DNA of 64,000 nt from Mycobacterium sp. URHB0044 (GTDB lineage: Bacteria > Actinomycetota > Actinomycetes > Mycobacteriales > Mycobacteriaceae), in the NCBI RefSeq assembly GCF_000620625.1, contig NZ_JIAW01000003.1:310001-374000 (forward strand), in the 5' to 3' direction. The position numbers and the translations under genes were made by a program. How positions within the stretch are numbered: position 1 is the stretch's first letter; the number at the start of each line of letters is the position of its first letter. The notes beneath the pieces are model-generated. The model saw only the letters and a list, made by a program, of their open reading frames with translations. It searched no databases and was not told where the DNA came from. Positions 39,835 to 48,663 of this stretch are shown piece by piece.

Positions 39835-41224
39835 TCCCAGCACCGCGGATGCCGAGTTGGCGGTTGATCAGCATGGTGATTCCGAACAGCACGACGCCGA
39901 TGGCGATCAGGATCAGCGCCAGCACGTACTGCTGCGCGGGCCGCCCTGACAGCGGCGTCACCAGATATAGCGACGCCACGAACCCGATCACCGGCAGCAC
40001 GGTCGGCGTCTTGAAGTGGGCGCCGTCAGCGCGGACGTCTCGACGCAGCACCAGCACCGCGACGTTGACCATCGCGAACACCGCGAGCAACAGCAGCGCC
40101 GTGGTGCCACCCAGCACCGAGATCGCCTCACTGTTCGCGAACGCGGTGACGTAGAAGATCAGCCCGAAGGCGATCACGGTGGTGAAGACGATCGCGACCC
40201 ACGGCGTGCGGCGACTCGCTGCGACGGTGCCCAGAACCGGCGGCAGGACGCGCTGCTTGGCCATCCCGTAGATGAGCCTGCTGGCCATCAGCATGTTGAT
40301 CAAGGCGGTGTTCGCCACCGCGAACATCGAGATGAACGGCAGGATGTCCTCGATCGGCAGGCCCGGCGCACCAGCCTTGACGACCTCGATGAGCGGCGTC
40401 TCGCTCTCCTGCAGCACTCCGACGGGCACCAGCGCCACGGCGACGATCGCCACGACGACGTAGACGGCGCCTGCGATCGACAAACCCGTCAGCAGAACCT
40501 TCGGGAAGATCCGCACCGGATCCTTGGTCTCCTCGGCCATGTTCACCGAGTCCTCGAACCCGACCATGGCGAAGAACGCCAGCGACGTCGCGGTGGTGAT
40601 TGCCAGGAACACGCCCTTGTCCGTCGCCGTGTCGAACGCGACCACCCGGGAGAAGTCGACGTCGGCCCTGCCGCCGGTGAAGGCCCACAGGCCCACCAGG
40701 ATCACCATGGCCAGCCCGGTGACTTCGACGAGGGTCAGCACCACGTTGAGTTTGACGCTCTCGCTGACGCCGCGCAGGTTCACCACCGCCACCATCACCA
40801 TGAAAAGCAGTGCGACGGCGACGATTCCGGCGGTACCCAAGCTGAAGTCGAACGCTTCGAAGAAGTTGGACGCGAAGAACCGCGATGCCGTGGACGCCGA
40901 CGTGATGCCAGAACACATCACGATGAACGCCACCAGGAACGTGATGAACTGGACGCCGAACGCCTTGTGCGCATACAGCGCGGCACCGGCGGCCTGCGGA
41001 TACTTGGTGACCAACTCGAGGTAGCTGAACGCGGTGACCGTCGCGATCAGGAACGCGACGAGGAACGGAATCCACGCCGCCCCACCGACTTCCCCCGCCA
41101 CCTCACCGGTGAGCGCATACACTCCGGTGCCGAGGATGTCCCCGACGACGAACAACAGCAACAGTCCCGGACCCATTACCCGCCGGAGTTCGGGTTGTTC
41201 CTCGACTGTCGCCGTCTCCGCCAT
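39797..41224 (-). CDS. APC-family amino-acid permease
   Basis: 475 residues, about 12-13 membrane helices, with the APC-type first helix GPGLLLLFVVGDILGTGVYA, in which the unwound GTG segment binds the substrate backbone. LAFFAMVGFEDSVNMAEETKDP is the helix 6 region with the conserved FE...EE run. ATG 41224 is preferred because GGGGGAGGAC lies 5 bases before it; GTG 41227 is in frame. The TetR gene upstream on the same strand (16 bases apart) may regulate it. Substrate unknown; cationic amino acids or polyamines are usual for this branch. Confidence 0.88.
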   Translation of the reverse strand: MAETATVEEQPELRRVMGPGLLLLFVVGDILGTGVYALTGEVAGEVGGAAWIPFLVAFLIATVTAFSYLELVTKYPQAAGAALYAHKAFGVQFITFLVAFIVMCSGITSASTASRFFASNFFEAFDFSLGTAGIVAVALLFMVMVAVVNLRGVSESVKLNVVLTLVEVTGLAMVILVGLWAFTGGRADVDFSRVVAFDTATDKGVFLAITTATSLAFFAMVGFEDSVNMAEETKDPVRIFPKVLLTGLSIAGAVYVVVAIVAVALVPVGVLQESETPLIEVVKAGAPGLPIEDILPFISMFAVANTALINMLMASRLIYGMAKQRVLPPVLGTVAASRRTPWVAIVFTTVIAFGLIFYVTAFANSEAISVLGGTTALLLLAVFAMVNVAVLVLRRDVRADGAHFKTPTVLPVIGFVASLYLVTPLSGRPAQQYVLALILIAIGVVLFGITMLINRQLGIRGAGISDPTHLAEAPD

Positions 41225-41240
41225 CACGTCCTCCCCCAGG

Positions 41241-41882
41241 TCAGCCCACGCTCAGCGCCACCGGCGCCGTTTCGGTCAACGGTGCAAGCACGTCGATGAC
41301 GTCGACCAAGGTGGCCCGCGCCGTCGCGCGCGGACCTTCGCCGACGCCCACCAGCGAGGCGACGACCGCGCCGTCGACGGCGCACACCAACGCCGTCAAC
41401 AGTTCCGGACGCACGCACCGTCCGGATCGCTCCACCACCTCGACCACGGCATCGGTGCGTTGCTTCATGATTTGGCGTTGCACGTCACGCAGGTTGGGTT
41501 GGCGCGCGCACGCGATGTAGCGCTCGTAGCGCGAGATCAACTGTTCGGCGTCGCGGGTTCCCGGTCCATCACCGACGAGGAGATCGACCAGAACGTCGGC
41601 GGTGGACTCGGCCCCGCGCTTGCGCTTCGACAACGCTGCCACCCGCGAATGGAGTTGTTCGGATTCGCGGAGGCCGACGTGTTCGACGGCCTTCGCGATC
41701 AAATCGTCGAGAGAGGAGAAGTAGTAGGTGGTCGACGCCAGCGGCAGACCCGCACGGCGCGCGACGGCACGGTGCCGCACCGCGTCGAAGCCACCTTCAC
41801 AGAGCAGATCGGCAGCCGCGCTGATTAGCGCGTACCGCCGACGCTCTCCCTTAGGAGTGACCGCTCCGTTCACAGGATGCAC
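41241..41882 (-). CDS. TetR-family regulator (Rv0775-type)
   Basis: 213 residues if started at GTG 41882; GTG 41873 is an alternative. The helix-turn-helix is RRRYALISAAADLLCEGG, then AVARRAGLPLASTTYYFSSL. The order TetR then esterase on the opposite strand equals Rv0775/Rv0774c. It sits directly upstream of the permease on the same strand and divergent from the esterase, so either could be a target. No clear palindrome was found in the 97-base intergenic stretch. Confidence 0.88.
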   Translation of the reverse strand: MHPVNGAVTPKGERRRYALISAAADLLCEGGFDAVRHRAVARRAGLPLASTTYYFSSLDDLIAKAVEHVGLRESEQLHSRVAALSKRKRGAESTADVLVDLLVGDGPGTRDAEQLISRYERYIACARQPNLRDVQRQIMKQRTDAVVEVVERSGRCVRPELLTALVCAVDGAVVASLVGVGEGPRATARATLVDVIDVLAPLTETAPVALSVG

Positions 41883-41979
41883 TCTGCCAGCAAAGGCCGT
41901 GTGGTTTCGGGCTTTCGGCCACTCTTAAGCCTCTCCACAGGAAAGTCGCCCCACGCGGGTCGACCGGAGCCTCGATGGC

Positions 41980-42879
41980 ATGATGGCCCGCATGCCAGAC
42001 CTCGACCGTCGCGCGATTCTGCGTCTCGGGCTCGGCGCCGCGGCCGGCGCGGCGGGCGCCTATGCGCTCGGGTCCGCGTTGCCCGGTCCAGCGGTCAGCA
42101 CGCCGCCGGTGGCGATGACGAGTGTCGGTGCGCCACTGGCCCCGCCGCCGGAACCGGCGCCGACGGCCGCGCCCACCTACGTCACCGGATCGTTCATCTC
42201 GGCGGCGCGCGGCGGAGTTGCCACGAATTGGGCGATCGCGCGGCCACCGGGCCAGACGGGTCCACTCCGACCAGTGATCGCGTTGCACGGCAAGGACAGC
42301 AACGCCGCCATGGTCATGGCCGGCGGCGTCGAGTCGGGTCTGGCGCAGGCGGTCGCGGCGGGCTTACCGCCGTTCGCGGTGGTCGCCGTCGACGGCGGCG
42401 GAAGCTACTGGCATCAGCGCGCGTCGGGCGAGAACTCCGGCGCCATGGTGCTCGACGAACTGATCCCGATGTTGGCCGGACAGGGACTCGACACGTCGCG
42501 GGTCGGCTTCCTCGGGTGGTCGATGGGCGGCTACGGCGCCCTGCTACTCGGCGCCCGGCTGGGCCCGGCTCGCACGGCGGCGATCTGCGCGGTCAGCCCG
42601 GCGTTGTGGACGTCGTCGGGCGCGACGGCTCCCGGGGCCTTCGACGGCGCCGACGACTTCGCCGCCAACAGCGTCTCCGGCCTGCCTGCGTTGGCGTCCA
42701 TCCCGATTCGGATCGACTGCGGCAACGGGGATCCGTTCTATTCGGCGACCAAGCAGTTCATCGCGCAGTTGCCGAATCCGCCCGCGGGCGGCTTCTCCCC
42801 CGGCGGCCATGACAGCGCGTTCTGGAATGCGCAACTGCCCGCGGAGATCGCCTGGCTGGCGCCGCTGCTGGTCGCCTGA
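41980..42879 (+). CDS. Exported esterase family protein (esterase D/antigen 85-like fold, Rv0774c-type)
   Basis: 299 residues. The N-terminus DRRAILRLGLGAAAGAAGAY has a paired arginine and a Tat-like hydrophobic stretch, then an Ala/Pro-rich linker to residue ~65. The nucleophile serine lies in LGWSMGGYGALLL, an elbow shared with esterase D and antigen 85; the His is probably GGHDSAFW near the end. Matches Rv0774c, reported as an esterase. Starts possible at ATG 41980, 41983 or 41992; CGGAG at 41965 favours the first. Ends four bases before the convergent purD stop. Confidence 0.87.
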   Translation: MMARMPDLDRRAILRLGLGAAAGAAGAYALGSALPGPAVSTPPVAMTSVGAPLAPPPEPAPTAAPTYVTGSFISAARGGVATNWAIARPPGQTGPLRPVIALHGKDSNAAMVMAGGVESGLAQAVAAGLPPFAVVAVDGGGSYWHQRASGENSGAMVLDELIPMLAGQGLDTSRVGFLGWSMGGYGALLLGARLGPARTAAICAVSPALWTSSGATAPGAFDGADDFAANSVSGLPALASIPIRIDCGNGDPFYSATKQFIAQLPNPPAGGFSPGGHDSAFWNAQLPAEIAWLAPLLVA

Positions 42880-42883
42880 CCCG

Positions 42884-44152
42884 CTAAACGCCGACCCGGC
42901 CCTCAGCCGCTGCCAGCCCGATATCGGTGCGGAAGTGGCTGCCCGGCAAGCGGATCGCGCCAATCAGCGTGTACGCGGCGTCGCGTGCCGCGGCCAGATC
43001 GGCGCCCGTGCCCACCACCGACAGCACGCGCCCGCCCGACGACACCACGGCGCCGTCGTCGCGTCGCGTGGTGCCGGCATGCAGCACGCCGTCGGCCTCC
43101 GAACCGGAGATGACGTCACCGAGACGTGGCCGCCCCGGATAGTTCTCGGCGGCCAGTACGACGGTGACGGCCGCGCCGTCGCGCCAGACGAGCGGCGGGT
43201 GTGTGTCCAGTTCCCCGGTCGCCGCGGCGTACAGCAGCTTCCCGAGTGGGCTGTCCAGCAGGGCCAGCACGGATTGCGTCTCGGGGTCGCCGAACCGGCA
43301 GTTGAACTCCACCACCGCGGGGCCCCGCGACGTCATCGCCAGCCCCGCATACAGCAGACCCGAGAACGGGCAGCCGCGCGCAACCATCTCGGCCGCAACG
43401 GGTTTGACGATGTCGTCGACGATCGCCGTGACCGCTTCGTCGGCCAGCCACGGCAGCGGTGCGTACGCGCCCATGCCTCCGGTGTTCGGTCCAGTGTCGC
43501 CGTCGCCGACCCGCTTGAAGTCCTGCGCAGGCAACAGGGGAACCACCGTCTCGCCGTCGACCACGCAGAACAGCGACACCTCGGGACCGTCGAGGAAGGA
43601 CTCCAGCAGCACCGGGTGCCCGGAGTCGAGCAGCGCCGCCGCATGAACTCGGGCCGCATCGCGGTCGGCGGTCACCACGACGCCCTTGCCCGCCGCGAGG
43701 CCGTCATCCTTGACCACCCATGCCCGGTCGCCAGCCGACGGCCCGAACCTGTCGAGGGCGGCATCGAGATGCGCGGGGTTGTCGACGATCTCACTGGTCG
43801 CCGTGCGCACGCCCGCGGCGGCCATCGCGTCCTTGGCGAACGACTTCGAACCTTCGATGCGCGCCGCGCTCCTGCTCGGCCCGAAGCAGGCGATGCCCGC
43901 GGCCCGGACGGCGTCGGCCACGCCAAGCACCAATGGCACTTCGGGTCCGATCACCACCAGGTCGGAGCCGAGGCGACGGGCCAGCTCGACGACGGCCTCG
44001 CCGGAGGTGATGTCGACGTCGTACTGGTCGGCGATGATCGCGGTGCCTGCGTTGCCCGGCGCGACCGCCAACTCCTCCACGTCGGGATCTCGCCGCAGCG
44101 CCAGCAGCAGCGCATGTTCACGGGCTCCGGAACCGACGACGAGGACGCGCAC
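42884..44152 (-). CDS. purD: PurD, phosphoribosylamine-glycine ligase
   Basis: 422 residues from GTG 44152, equal to the M. tuberculosis enzyme. ATP-grasp ligase making glycinamide ribotide, the second purine step. The N-terminal [18 protein letters not shown] is typical; GARS signature RFGDPETQ is present; [13 protein letters not shown] loop reads [12 protein letters not shown]. No ggtA gene follows it, unlike M. tuberculosis. Upstream 124 bases separate it from the divergent CYP125-like gene. Confidence 0.98.
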   Translation of the reverse strand: MRVLVVGSGAREHALLLALRRDPDVEELAVAPGNAGTAIIADQYDVDITSGEAVVELARRLGSDLVVIGPEVPLVLGVADAVRAAGIACFGPSRSAARIEGSKSFAKDAMAAAGVRTATSEIVDNPAHLDAALDRFGPSAGDRAWVVKDDGLAAGKGVVVTADRDAARVHAAALLDSGHPVLLESFLDGPEVSLFCVVDGETVVPLLPAQDFKRVGDGDTGPNTGGMGAYAPLPWLADEAVTAIVDDIVKPVAAEMVARGCPFSGLLYAGLAMTSRGPAVVEFNCRFGDPETQSVLALLDSPLGKLLYAAATGELDTHPPLVWRDGAAVTVVLAAENYPGRPRLGDVISGSEADGVLHAGTTRRDDGAVVSSGGRVLSVVGTGADLAAARDAAYTLIGAIRLPGSHFRTDIGLAAAEGRVGV

Positions 44153-44210
44153 GGTTGCCCACCCTAATCGCAGCGCAGCCTCTGGGTCGGCGATGCCCAC
44201 TAGTTGCGGG

Positions 44211-44235
44211 CATACACTTGACTGCACGGTGTATG
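44211..44235. promoter_or_regulatory. Perfect inverted repeat CATACAC-N11-GTGTATG upstream of the CYP125-like gene
   Basis: Seven-base arms at 44211-44217 and 44229-44235 match perfectly. TTGACT (44218-44223) lies in the spacer and could be a -35. The site is 42 bases before the GTG of the P450, after which comes a TetR gene on the same strand; this is a good candidate operator for it. Transcription start unassigned. Confidence 0.6.
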
Positions 44236-44276
44236 GTCTTAGGAAAAGTGCTTCACGTCACACGAGGAGGTGCGCC

Positions 44277-45515
44277 GTGGCCGTCACGGAGAACGCCTGT
44301 CCATTCCTGCCCGCCGGGTATGACTTCACCGACCCCGATGTCCTGGTCAAGGGCATCCCCGTCACCGAATTCGCCGAGCTGCGCAAGACCGCGCCGGTGT
44401 GGTGGAACGAGCAGCCGGAGTCGATCTTCGACGACGGCGGCTACTGGGTGATCAGCCGCCACGAGGACATCAAGGCCATTTCGCGCGACGGCGACCTGTG
44501 GTCGACGAACCGCAAGGGTGTCGTCATGCGCCTGCCCGAGGGCACCGACGCGGAGCAACTCGAGCTGACCAAGGCGCTGCTGATCAACCACGACGCGCCG
44601 GAGCACACCCGGTTGCGCAAGATCGTGTCGCGGCTCTTCACGCCGAGGGCGGTCGCGACGCTCGAGGAGAAGCTGGCCGTGGCCGCCCGCGAAATCGTCG
44701 CCGCCGCAGCGGAGAAGGAATCCGGCAACTTCGTCGACGACATCGCGATGCGCCTGCCGCTGCTGGCCATCGCCGACCTGATCGGCGTGCCGGAGTCGGA
44801 TCGGGAGAAGTTGTTCGTCTGGACCAACTCGATCATGAACACCGACGATCCGGACTTCGAATCGGATTACGCCGCCGCCAATGCCGAGTTGATGGGCTAC
44901 GCCTACAACATGGCCGAGGAGCGTCGCCGCTGCCCGGCCGACGACATCGTCACCCGCCTGGTCGAAGCGGACATCGACGGTGAATCGATGGGCGACGTCG
45001 AATTCGCATTCTTCGTCATCCTGCTCGCGGTCGCGGGGAACGAGACCACCCGCAACGCCATGACGCACGGAATGAACGCATTCTTCGAAAACCCCGACCA
45101 GTGGGAGCTGTTCAAGCGGGACCGGCCGGAGACGGCGGCCGACGAGATCGTCCGCTGGGCCACCCCCGTGCACTGCTTCCAGCGAACGGCGTTGGCCGAC
45201 ACCGAACTCGGTGGCGTCACCATCCGCGAGGGCCAGCGCGCCGGCCTCTTCTACAGTTCCGCCAACTACGACGAAGCCGTGTTCGACGACCCCTTCCGGT
45301 TCAACATCCTGCGTGACCCGAACCCGCATCTGGGCTTCGGCGGCAACGGCGCTCACTTCTGCATCGGCGCCAACCTGGCCCGCATGGAGATCAAGCTGAT
45401 CTTCAACGAGATCGCCGACCAACTGCCCGACATCGCCAAAGTGTCCGAGCCGCAACGGCTTCGGTCCGGGTGGCTCAACGGCGTCAAGGATCTGCAGGTC
45501 TCCTACCGCGGCTGA
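44277..45515 (+). CDS. Cytochrome P450, CYP125-like (steroid C26/C27 hydroxylase family)
   Basis: 412 residues from GTG 44277, 6 bases after GAGGAGG. The heme loop is FGGNGAHFCIGANLARME, the I-helix AVAGNETTRNAM, and the ExxR region DEIVRWATPVHCFQRTAL. Very close in phrasing to CYP125A1 (for example ELRKTAPVWWNEQP, FNILRDPNPHLGFGG and RSGWLNGVKD), which oxidises the terminal methyl of the cholesterol side chain. It is not in the usual cholesterol locus, lacks a nearby ferredoxin and has no KstR-type site in its upstream region; substrate specificity may differ. The TetR gene follows after 27 bases. Confidence 0.92.
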   Translation: MAVTENACPFLPAGYDFTDPDVLVKGIPVTEFAELRKTAPVWWNEQPESIFDDGGYWVISRHEDIKAISRDGDLWSTNRKGVVMRLPEGTDAEQLELTKALLINHDAPEHTRLRKIVSRLFTPRAVATLEEKLAVAAREIVAAAAEKESGNFVDDIAMRLPLLAIADLIGVPESDREKLFVWTNSIMNTDDPDFESDYAAANAELMGYAYNMAEERRRCPADDIVTRLVEADIDGESMGDVEFAFFVILLAVAGNETTRNAMTHGMNAFFENPDQWELFKRDRPETAADEIVRWATPVHCFQRTALADTELGGVTIREGQRAGLFYSSANYDEAVFDDPFRFNILRDPNPHLGFGGNGAHFCIGANLARMEIKLIFNEIADQLPDIAKVSEPQRLRSGWLNGVKDLQVSYRG

Positions 45516-45542
45516 CGCGCCGGGCCAGCTATCATTCCCGGC

Positions 45543-46139
45543 GTGCGCACTCACGGCTGGTCGGGATCGGCCCCGGCAAGCGACGACGAGGCCGTCGAGC
45601 GGATCCTCGTCGCCGCAGGCAAGGCCATCGACGAGCGTGGCGCCGACTTCAGCATCGCCGACGTCGCCCGCACGCTCGGCGTCACGCGCCAAACCGTGTA
45701 CCGGTACTTCCCAAGCACCGACGCGCTCCTGATTGCCGCAGCAGTGCGCGCCGCGGACGACTTCCTTTTGCGGCTGGCCGAGCACCTGCGCGGGATCACC
45801 GAGCCCGTCGAGGCCGTGACCGAGGCCATTGCCACCGCGCTCGAGTGGTTGCCGAAGGACAAGCACATCGGCCTGCTGATCGTGCCCGGCCGCGCCACCG
45901 CGCACACCGAGTCCGTGACGTCCGACGTCGCGCTGCAATTCGCCAACTCGATGCTGCGCCGTTTCGACGTCGACTGGGCCGCGCTGGGCTACACAGACGA
46001 CGAGCTCGACGAGCTCGCCGAACACCTGCTGCGCATCATCCAGTCGTTCGTCATCGACCCTGGCCGCCCGCCGCGGACCGGCGAGGGCCTGCGCGACTAC
46101 TTGAGACGATGGGTGGGTTCGGCCGTCACACGACCGTGA
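45543..46139 (+). CDS. TetR-family regulator next to the CYP125-like gene
   Basis: 198 residues from GTG 45543. The DNA-binding part is RILVAAGKAIDERGADFSIA, DVARTLGVTRQTVYRYFPST (about residues 20-60). It follows the CYP125-like gene on the same strand and is probably autoregulated with it, the inverted repeat 44211-44235 being the natural target. The 3' end overlaps the convergent unknown protein by 14 bases. Confidence 0.9.
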   Translation: MRTHGWSGSAPASDDEAVERILVAAGKAIDERGADFSIADVARTLGVTRQTVYRYFPSTDALLIAAAVRAADDFLLRLAEHLRGITEPVEAVTEAIATALEWLPKDKHIGLLIVPGRATAHTESVTSDVALQFANSMLRRFDVDWAALGYTDDELDELAEHLLRIIQSFVIDPGRPPRTGEGLRDYLRRWVGSAVTRP

Positions 46140-47352
46140 GCGGCAACGACTTCCGATCCTGGAACACCCACGTCGCGCCGCCACTGATCTTGGCGACCGC
46201 GACCTCGTCGAATTCCTTGGCGGGCGTATCGGTTTCGATGACGCGCACAGTCCAGTCGGACTGCGTACCGGACAGTTCGGCGCGCAGATGCGGATCGACC
46301 GCCGCGACGATGGCCTGCAGCGGCTTGTCCGCCACCGGCGAGCACAACGAGATCCAGGCGCCGTCCTCGTAGGCCGGTGACCTTCGGACGTGCAGGAAGT
46401 CCTTGTCGACGTCGACCGATACGTAGGCCGCCGGGTTCAGCAGCGGATGCAGCTCGAGGACGCGCAGCGCGCCCTTGACGCCGCCGGGCAGCGACAGCGC
46501 CCCGCGGATGCGCTCCGCCGCGACGCCCGCGATCCCGATGAGCTGTTTGGTGCAAATCGAATCCGCCAGGGCCGCATCACTTCCCGCCCTGGCGCGCACC
46601 GCGAGCGCGAACGACAGGTACAGCAGATGCATCTGCAGGCACACCTCGTCGGCGATTCGGACCAATGCCGAATGGGAGAACGCGCCGAAGTCGACGTCCG
46701 AGAGCAATGGCCCGGAGTAGTCGGCCTGGCCCTCGTCGGACGGATCGATCGGGTCGAGTTCGGTGTGCGCGGCACGGGAGGCGCCGACGACCTCGAGCGC
46801 CGGGATGCCGGAGACCTCCGGGTAGGACTCGTCGATGATCACCGTCCACGCGCAGTGCGGCTGGCGGTCCGACGGCGTCCGCGGTGGCCGGTGGATGGGC
46901 CGGATCTGCGCCTTCGCGTTGGTGGCGACGGCGGTGGCGTCGAAGGTGGGGTCTTCGATGTCGTGGCACATGCCGCGCACGTAGTCCTCGCCCATCGGCT
47001 CGACGTCCATGAGCGCGCCGCAGTGGTCGAGGTGGAACTCGCCGTGCCAGCGGTCGTGCACGGTGTAGCGGAAGTCCATGAATTGCGGTGGCGCGCCGAT
47101 GTCCAGCTGCAGGCCCTTGAAGATCGTGATGACGTCGACGCCCTCGTAGCGCAGCGCCCTCTGCATCCGCCTGGTGTAGAGCGGGCTGGCGCCCATCCAC
47201 TCCTCGATGGCGATCTGCAGCATCTCCTCGCGGCCGAATTCGGATATGCACCAAGCCATTCCGGAGCGGTCGATGAGCTGTCCGATCAGCAGGAGCTCCG
47301 GTACCAGGGTGGCCAGTTCGTCGCGGGAGAGCGCAGCGTACCTACTGTTCAT
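46126..47352 (-). CDS. Conserved protein of unknown function with a His/Cys-rich segment
   Basis: 408 residues; I do not recognise the family. No signal peptide or membrane helix. The most distinctive part is residues ~100-145: RWHGEFHLDHCGALMDVEPM, then YVRGMCHDIEDPTFDA, giving HxxHC and CH motifs that could bind a metal or heme-like group. The N-terminus (residues 1-45) is helical, and TRRMQRALRYEGVDVITIFK is a further conserved-looking helix. It is last in the minus-strand operon with carboxymuconolactone decarboxylase-like, dehydrogenase, SDR and AldA genes; its start overlaps the previous stop by 11 bases. A catabolic enzyme or accessory is likely. Confidence 0.72.
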   Translation of the reverse strand: MNSRYAALSRDELATLVPELLLIGQLIDRSGMAWCISEFGREEMLQIAIEEWMGASPLYTRRMQRALRYEGVDVITIFKGLQLDIGAPPQFMDFRYTVHDRWHGEFHLDHCGALMDVEPMGEDYVRGMCHDIEDPTFDATAVATNAKAQIRPIHRPPRTPSDRQPHCAWTVIIDESYPEVSGIPALEVVGASRAAHTELDPIDPSDEGQADYSGPLLSDVDFGAFSHSALVRIADEVCLQMHLLYLSFALAVRARAGSDAALADSICTKQLIGIAGVAAERIRGALSLPGGVKGALRVLELHPLLNPAAYVSVDVDKDFLHVRRSPAYEDGAWISLCSPVADKPLQAIVAAVDPHLRAELSGTQSDWTVRVIETDTPAKEFDEVAVAKISGGATWVFQDRKSLPLTVV

Positions 47353-47794
47353 CGAGTTTGCTCCCCGAGTGCATGTTCAGGGCCGCATTGACGTTGGCTC
47401 GTCTTTCTTCGGCCGTGTCCTTCCCACTCCCCTTCTCCGCATCCTTCCTCCGCTTGCCCGCCACCTTCGTCACGACCCCGTCCAGCTTGGAGCCAAGGGG
47501 AAAGCCTAGGTAGTGGGTCAGGAAGATCGCCATCTCCTTGAGCTCTTCCTCGGTGAGTTCGCCGTTGTGCAGGGCGGCGTTGACTTGAATCTCGGCGAGA
47601 TCCGTTATGCCCAGCGCGGTGACGCAGGTCAGCGTCATCATGCGCTTCTCGCGCATCGACAGGCCTGGGCGGCTCCAGATCGTTCCGAACAGGTGATCGG
47701 CCGTCAGCGCGAAGTAATCACCCGGCATGTCGGGCATCTCCCAACCGTAGACCTCGTTCATCTTGTCGAGGCCCTTGCGGCGCAGCTCGTCCAT
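47342..47794 (-). CDS. Carboxymuconolactone decarboxylase-family protein (Rv0771-type)
   Basis: 150 residues. The AhpD/CMD fold is recognised by RPGLSMREKRMMTLTCVTAL and the QVNAALHNGELTEEELKEM motif with the conserved histidine. The CxxC pair of AhpD peroxidases is absent, so it fits a decarboxylase/isomerase-like role rather than disulfide reduction. The C-terminal ~45 residues are charged and probably disordered (RRKDAEKGSGKDTAEERRAN). Sits in the aldA operon; the reaction is unassigned because no protocatechuate pathway is nearby. Confidence 0.88.
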   Translation of the reverse strand: MDELRRKGLDKMNEVYGWEMPDMPGDYFALTADHLFGTIWSRPGLSMREKRMMTLTCVTALGITDLAEIQVNAALHNGELTEEELKEMAIFLTHYLGFPLGSKLDGVVTKVAGKRRKDAEKGSGKDTAEERRANVNAALNMHSGSKLDEQ

Positions 47795-47796
47795 CG

Positions 47797-48663
47797 CTAT
47801 CCCTCACCCTCGTACGTCGAAGTCGTGTGCGGCACGCCGAGCCCGGCGGCCAGGTCACGCAAGGCGATCTCGGCCAGCGGCAGTTCGACCCCGGTGGCCT
47901 CGCCGAGGCCGAGCGCCAACCGCAGATCCTTCTCGGCCAGTCCGCGGGTATGGATGAACATGTCGTAGACGAAGTGGTCGGGCCCAAGGGGTTTGGTGTC
48001 GTCGCGCACCATGATCGCGCCTGGCCCGCCGCTCTGGGCGTCGCTGTGCCTGACCACCCGGCCGAGCTTCTGCAGGTCGATGCCCGCCGCCTCCGCCAGT
48101 TTCGCCGCTTCGCACGCGGCGGCGAAGCCGATGAAGGTCAGCATGTTCCGGGCGAGCTTCATCCGGGTTCCCGCGCCGGGCTCCCCCGCGCGGACGACCA
48201 TCGAGGCCCACTGCTTGAACACCGGCTTCACGATGTCGTAGACCTCGTCGTCGGCCCCGACCATGACCGCGAGTTCACCCTTTTCAGCAGCGCCGGCACC
48301 ACCACTGACTGGCGCATCCACGATGTGAATCCCCCTGGGCCGCAACTCGTCCGCCAGCTCACCGGCCGTGCCGGGTTCGATCGTGGAGTGGATCGCGATG
48401 ACGGTACCGGGCTCGGCATGGGCCGCGAGTTCACCGACGACGCTGCGCACCTGCTCGTCGGTGAGCACGGTGACGCTGATGACATCAGCCTTTGCAACGT
48501 CGGCCACGCTGTCGGCGAGGCTGGCGCCCAGTTCGGCCAGCGGCGTCATGGCGTCGGTGCGCACGTCGAACACCGTCAGGCCGCCAGGCCATTCGACGAG
48601 GCGCTTGGCCATCGGTGCCCCCTGGTTGCCCAGGCCGATGTACCCCAACTTCAGCTCACTCAT
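47797..48663 (-). CDS. NAD(P)-dependent beta-hydroxyacid dehydrogenase (Rv0770-type)
   Basis: 288 residues from ATG 48663, which overlaps the SDR stop (ATGA). Rossmann motif GYIGLGNQGAPMAKRL at residues 7-22; substrate loop DAPVSGGAGAAEKGELAVM; catalytic lysine in GAGTRMKLARNML. This is the 3-hydroxyisobutyrate/tartronate semialdehyde dehydrogenase family. It oxidises or reduces a 2- or 3-hydroxyacid; the exact acid is not known. The operon context (SDR, aldehyde dehydrogenase) suggests stepwise oxidation of an alcohol to acid. Confidence 0.92.
   Translation of the reverse strand: MSELKLGYIGLGNQGAPMAKRLVEWPGGLTVFDVRTDAMTPLAELGASLADSVADVAKADVISVTVLTDEQVRSVVGELAAHAEPGTVIAIHSTIEPGTAGELADELRPRGIHIVDAPVSGGAGAAEKGELAVMVGADDEVYDIVKPVFKQWASMVVRAGEPGAGTRMKLARNMLTFIGFAAACEAAKLAEAAGIDLQKLGRVVRHSDAQSGGPGAIMVRDDTKPLGPDHFVYDMFIHTRGLAEKDLRLALGLGEATGVELPLAEIALRDLAAGLGVPHTTSTYEGEG

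Noticed and set aside
41883..41979. Operator for the TetR between TetR and esterase genes
   Set aside because: I could not find a convincing palindrome or repeated half-site in this stretch.
44153..44276. KstR box upstream of the CYP125-like gene
   Set aside because: I looked for TnnAACnnGTTnnA; no AAC and GTT at the required spacing are present.
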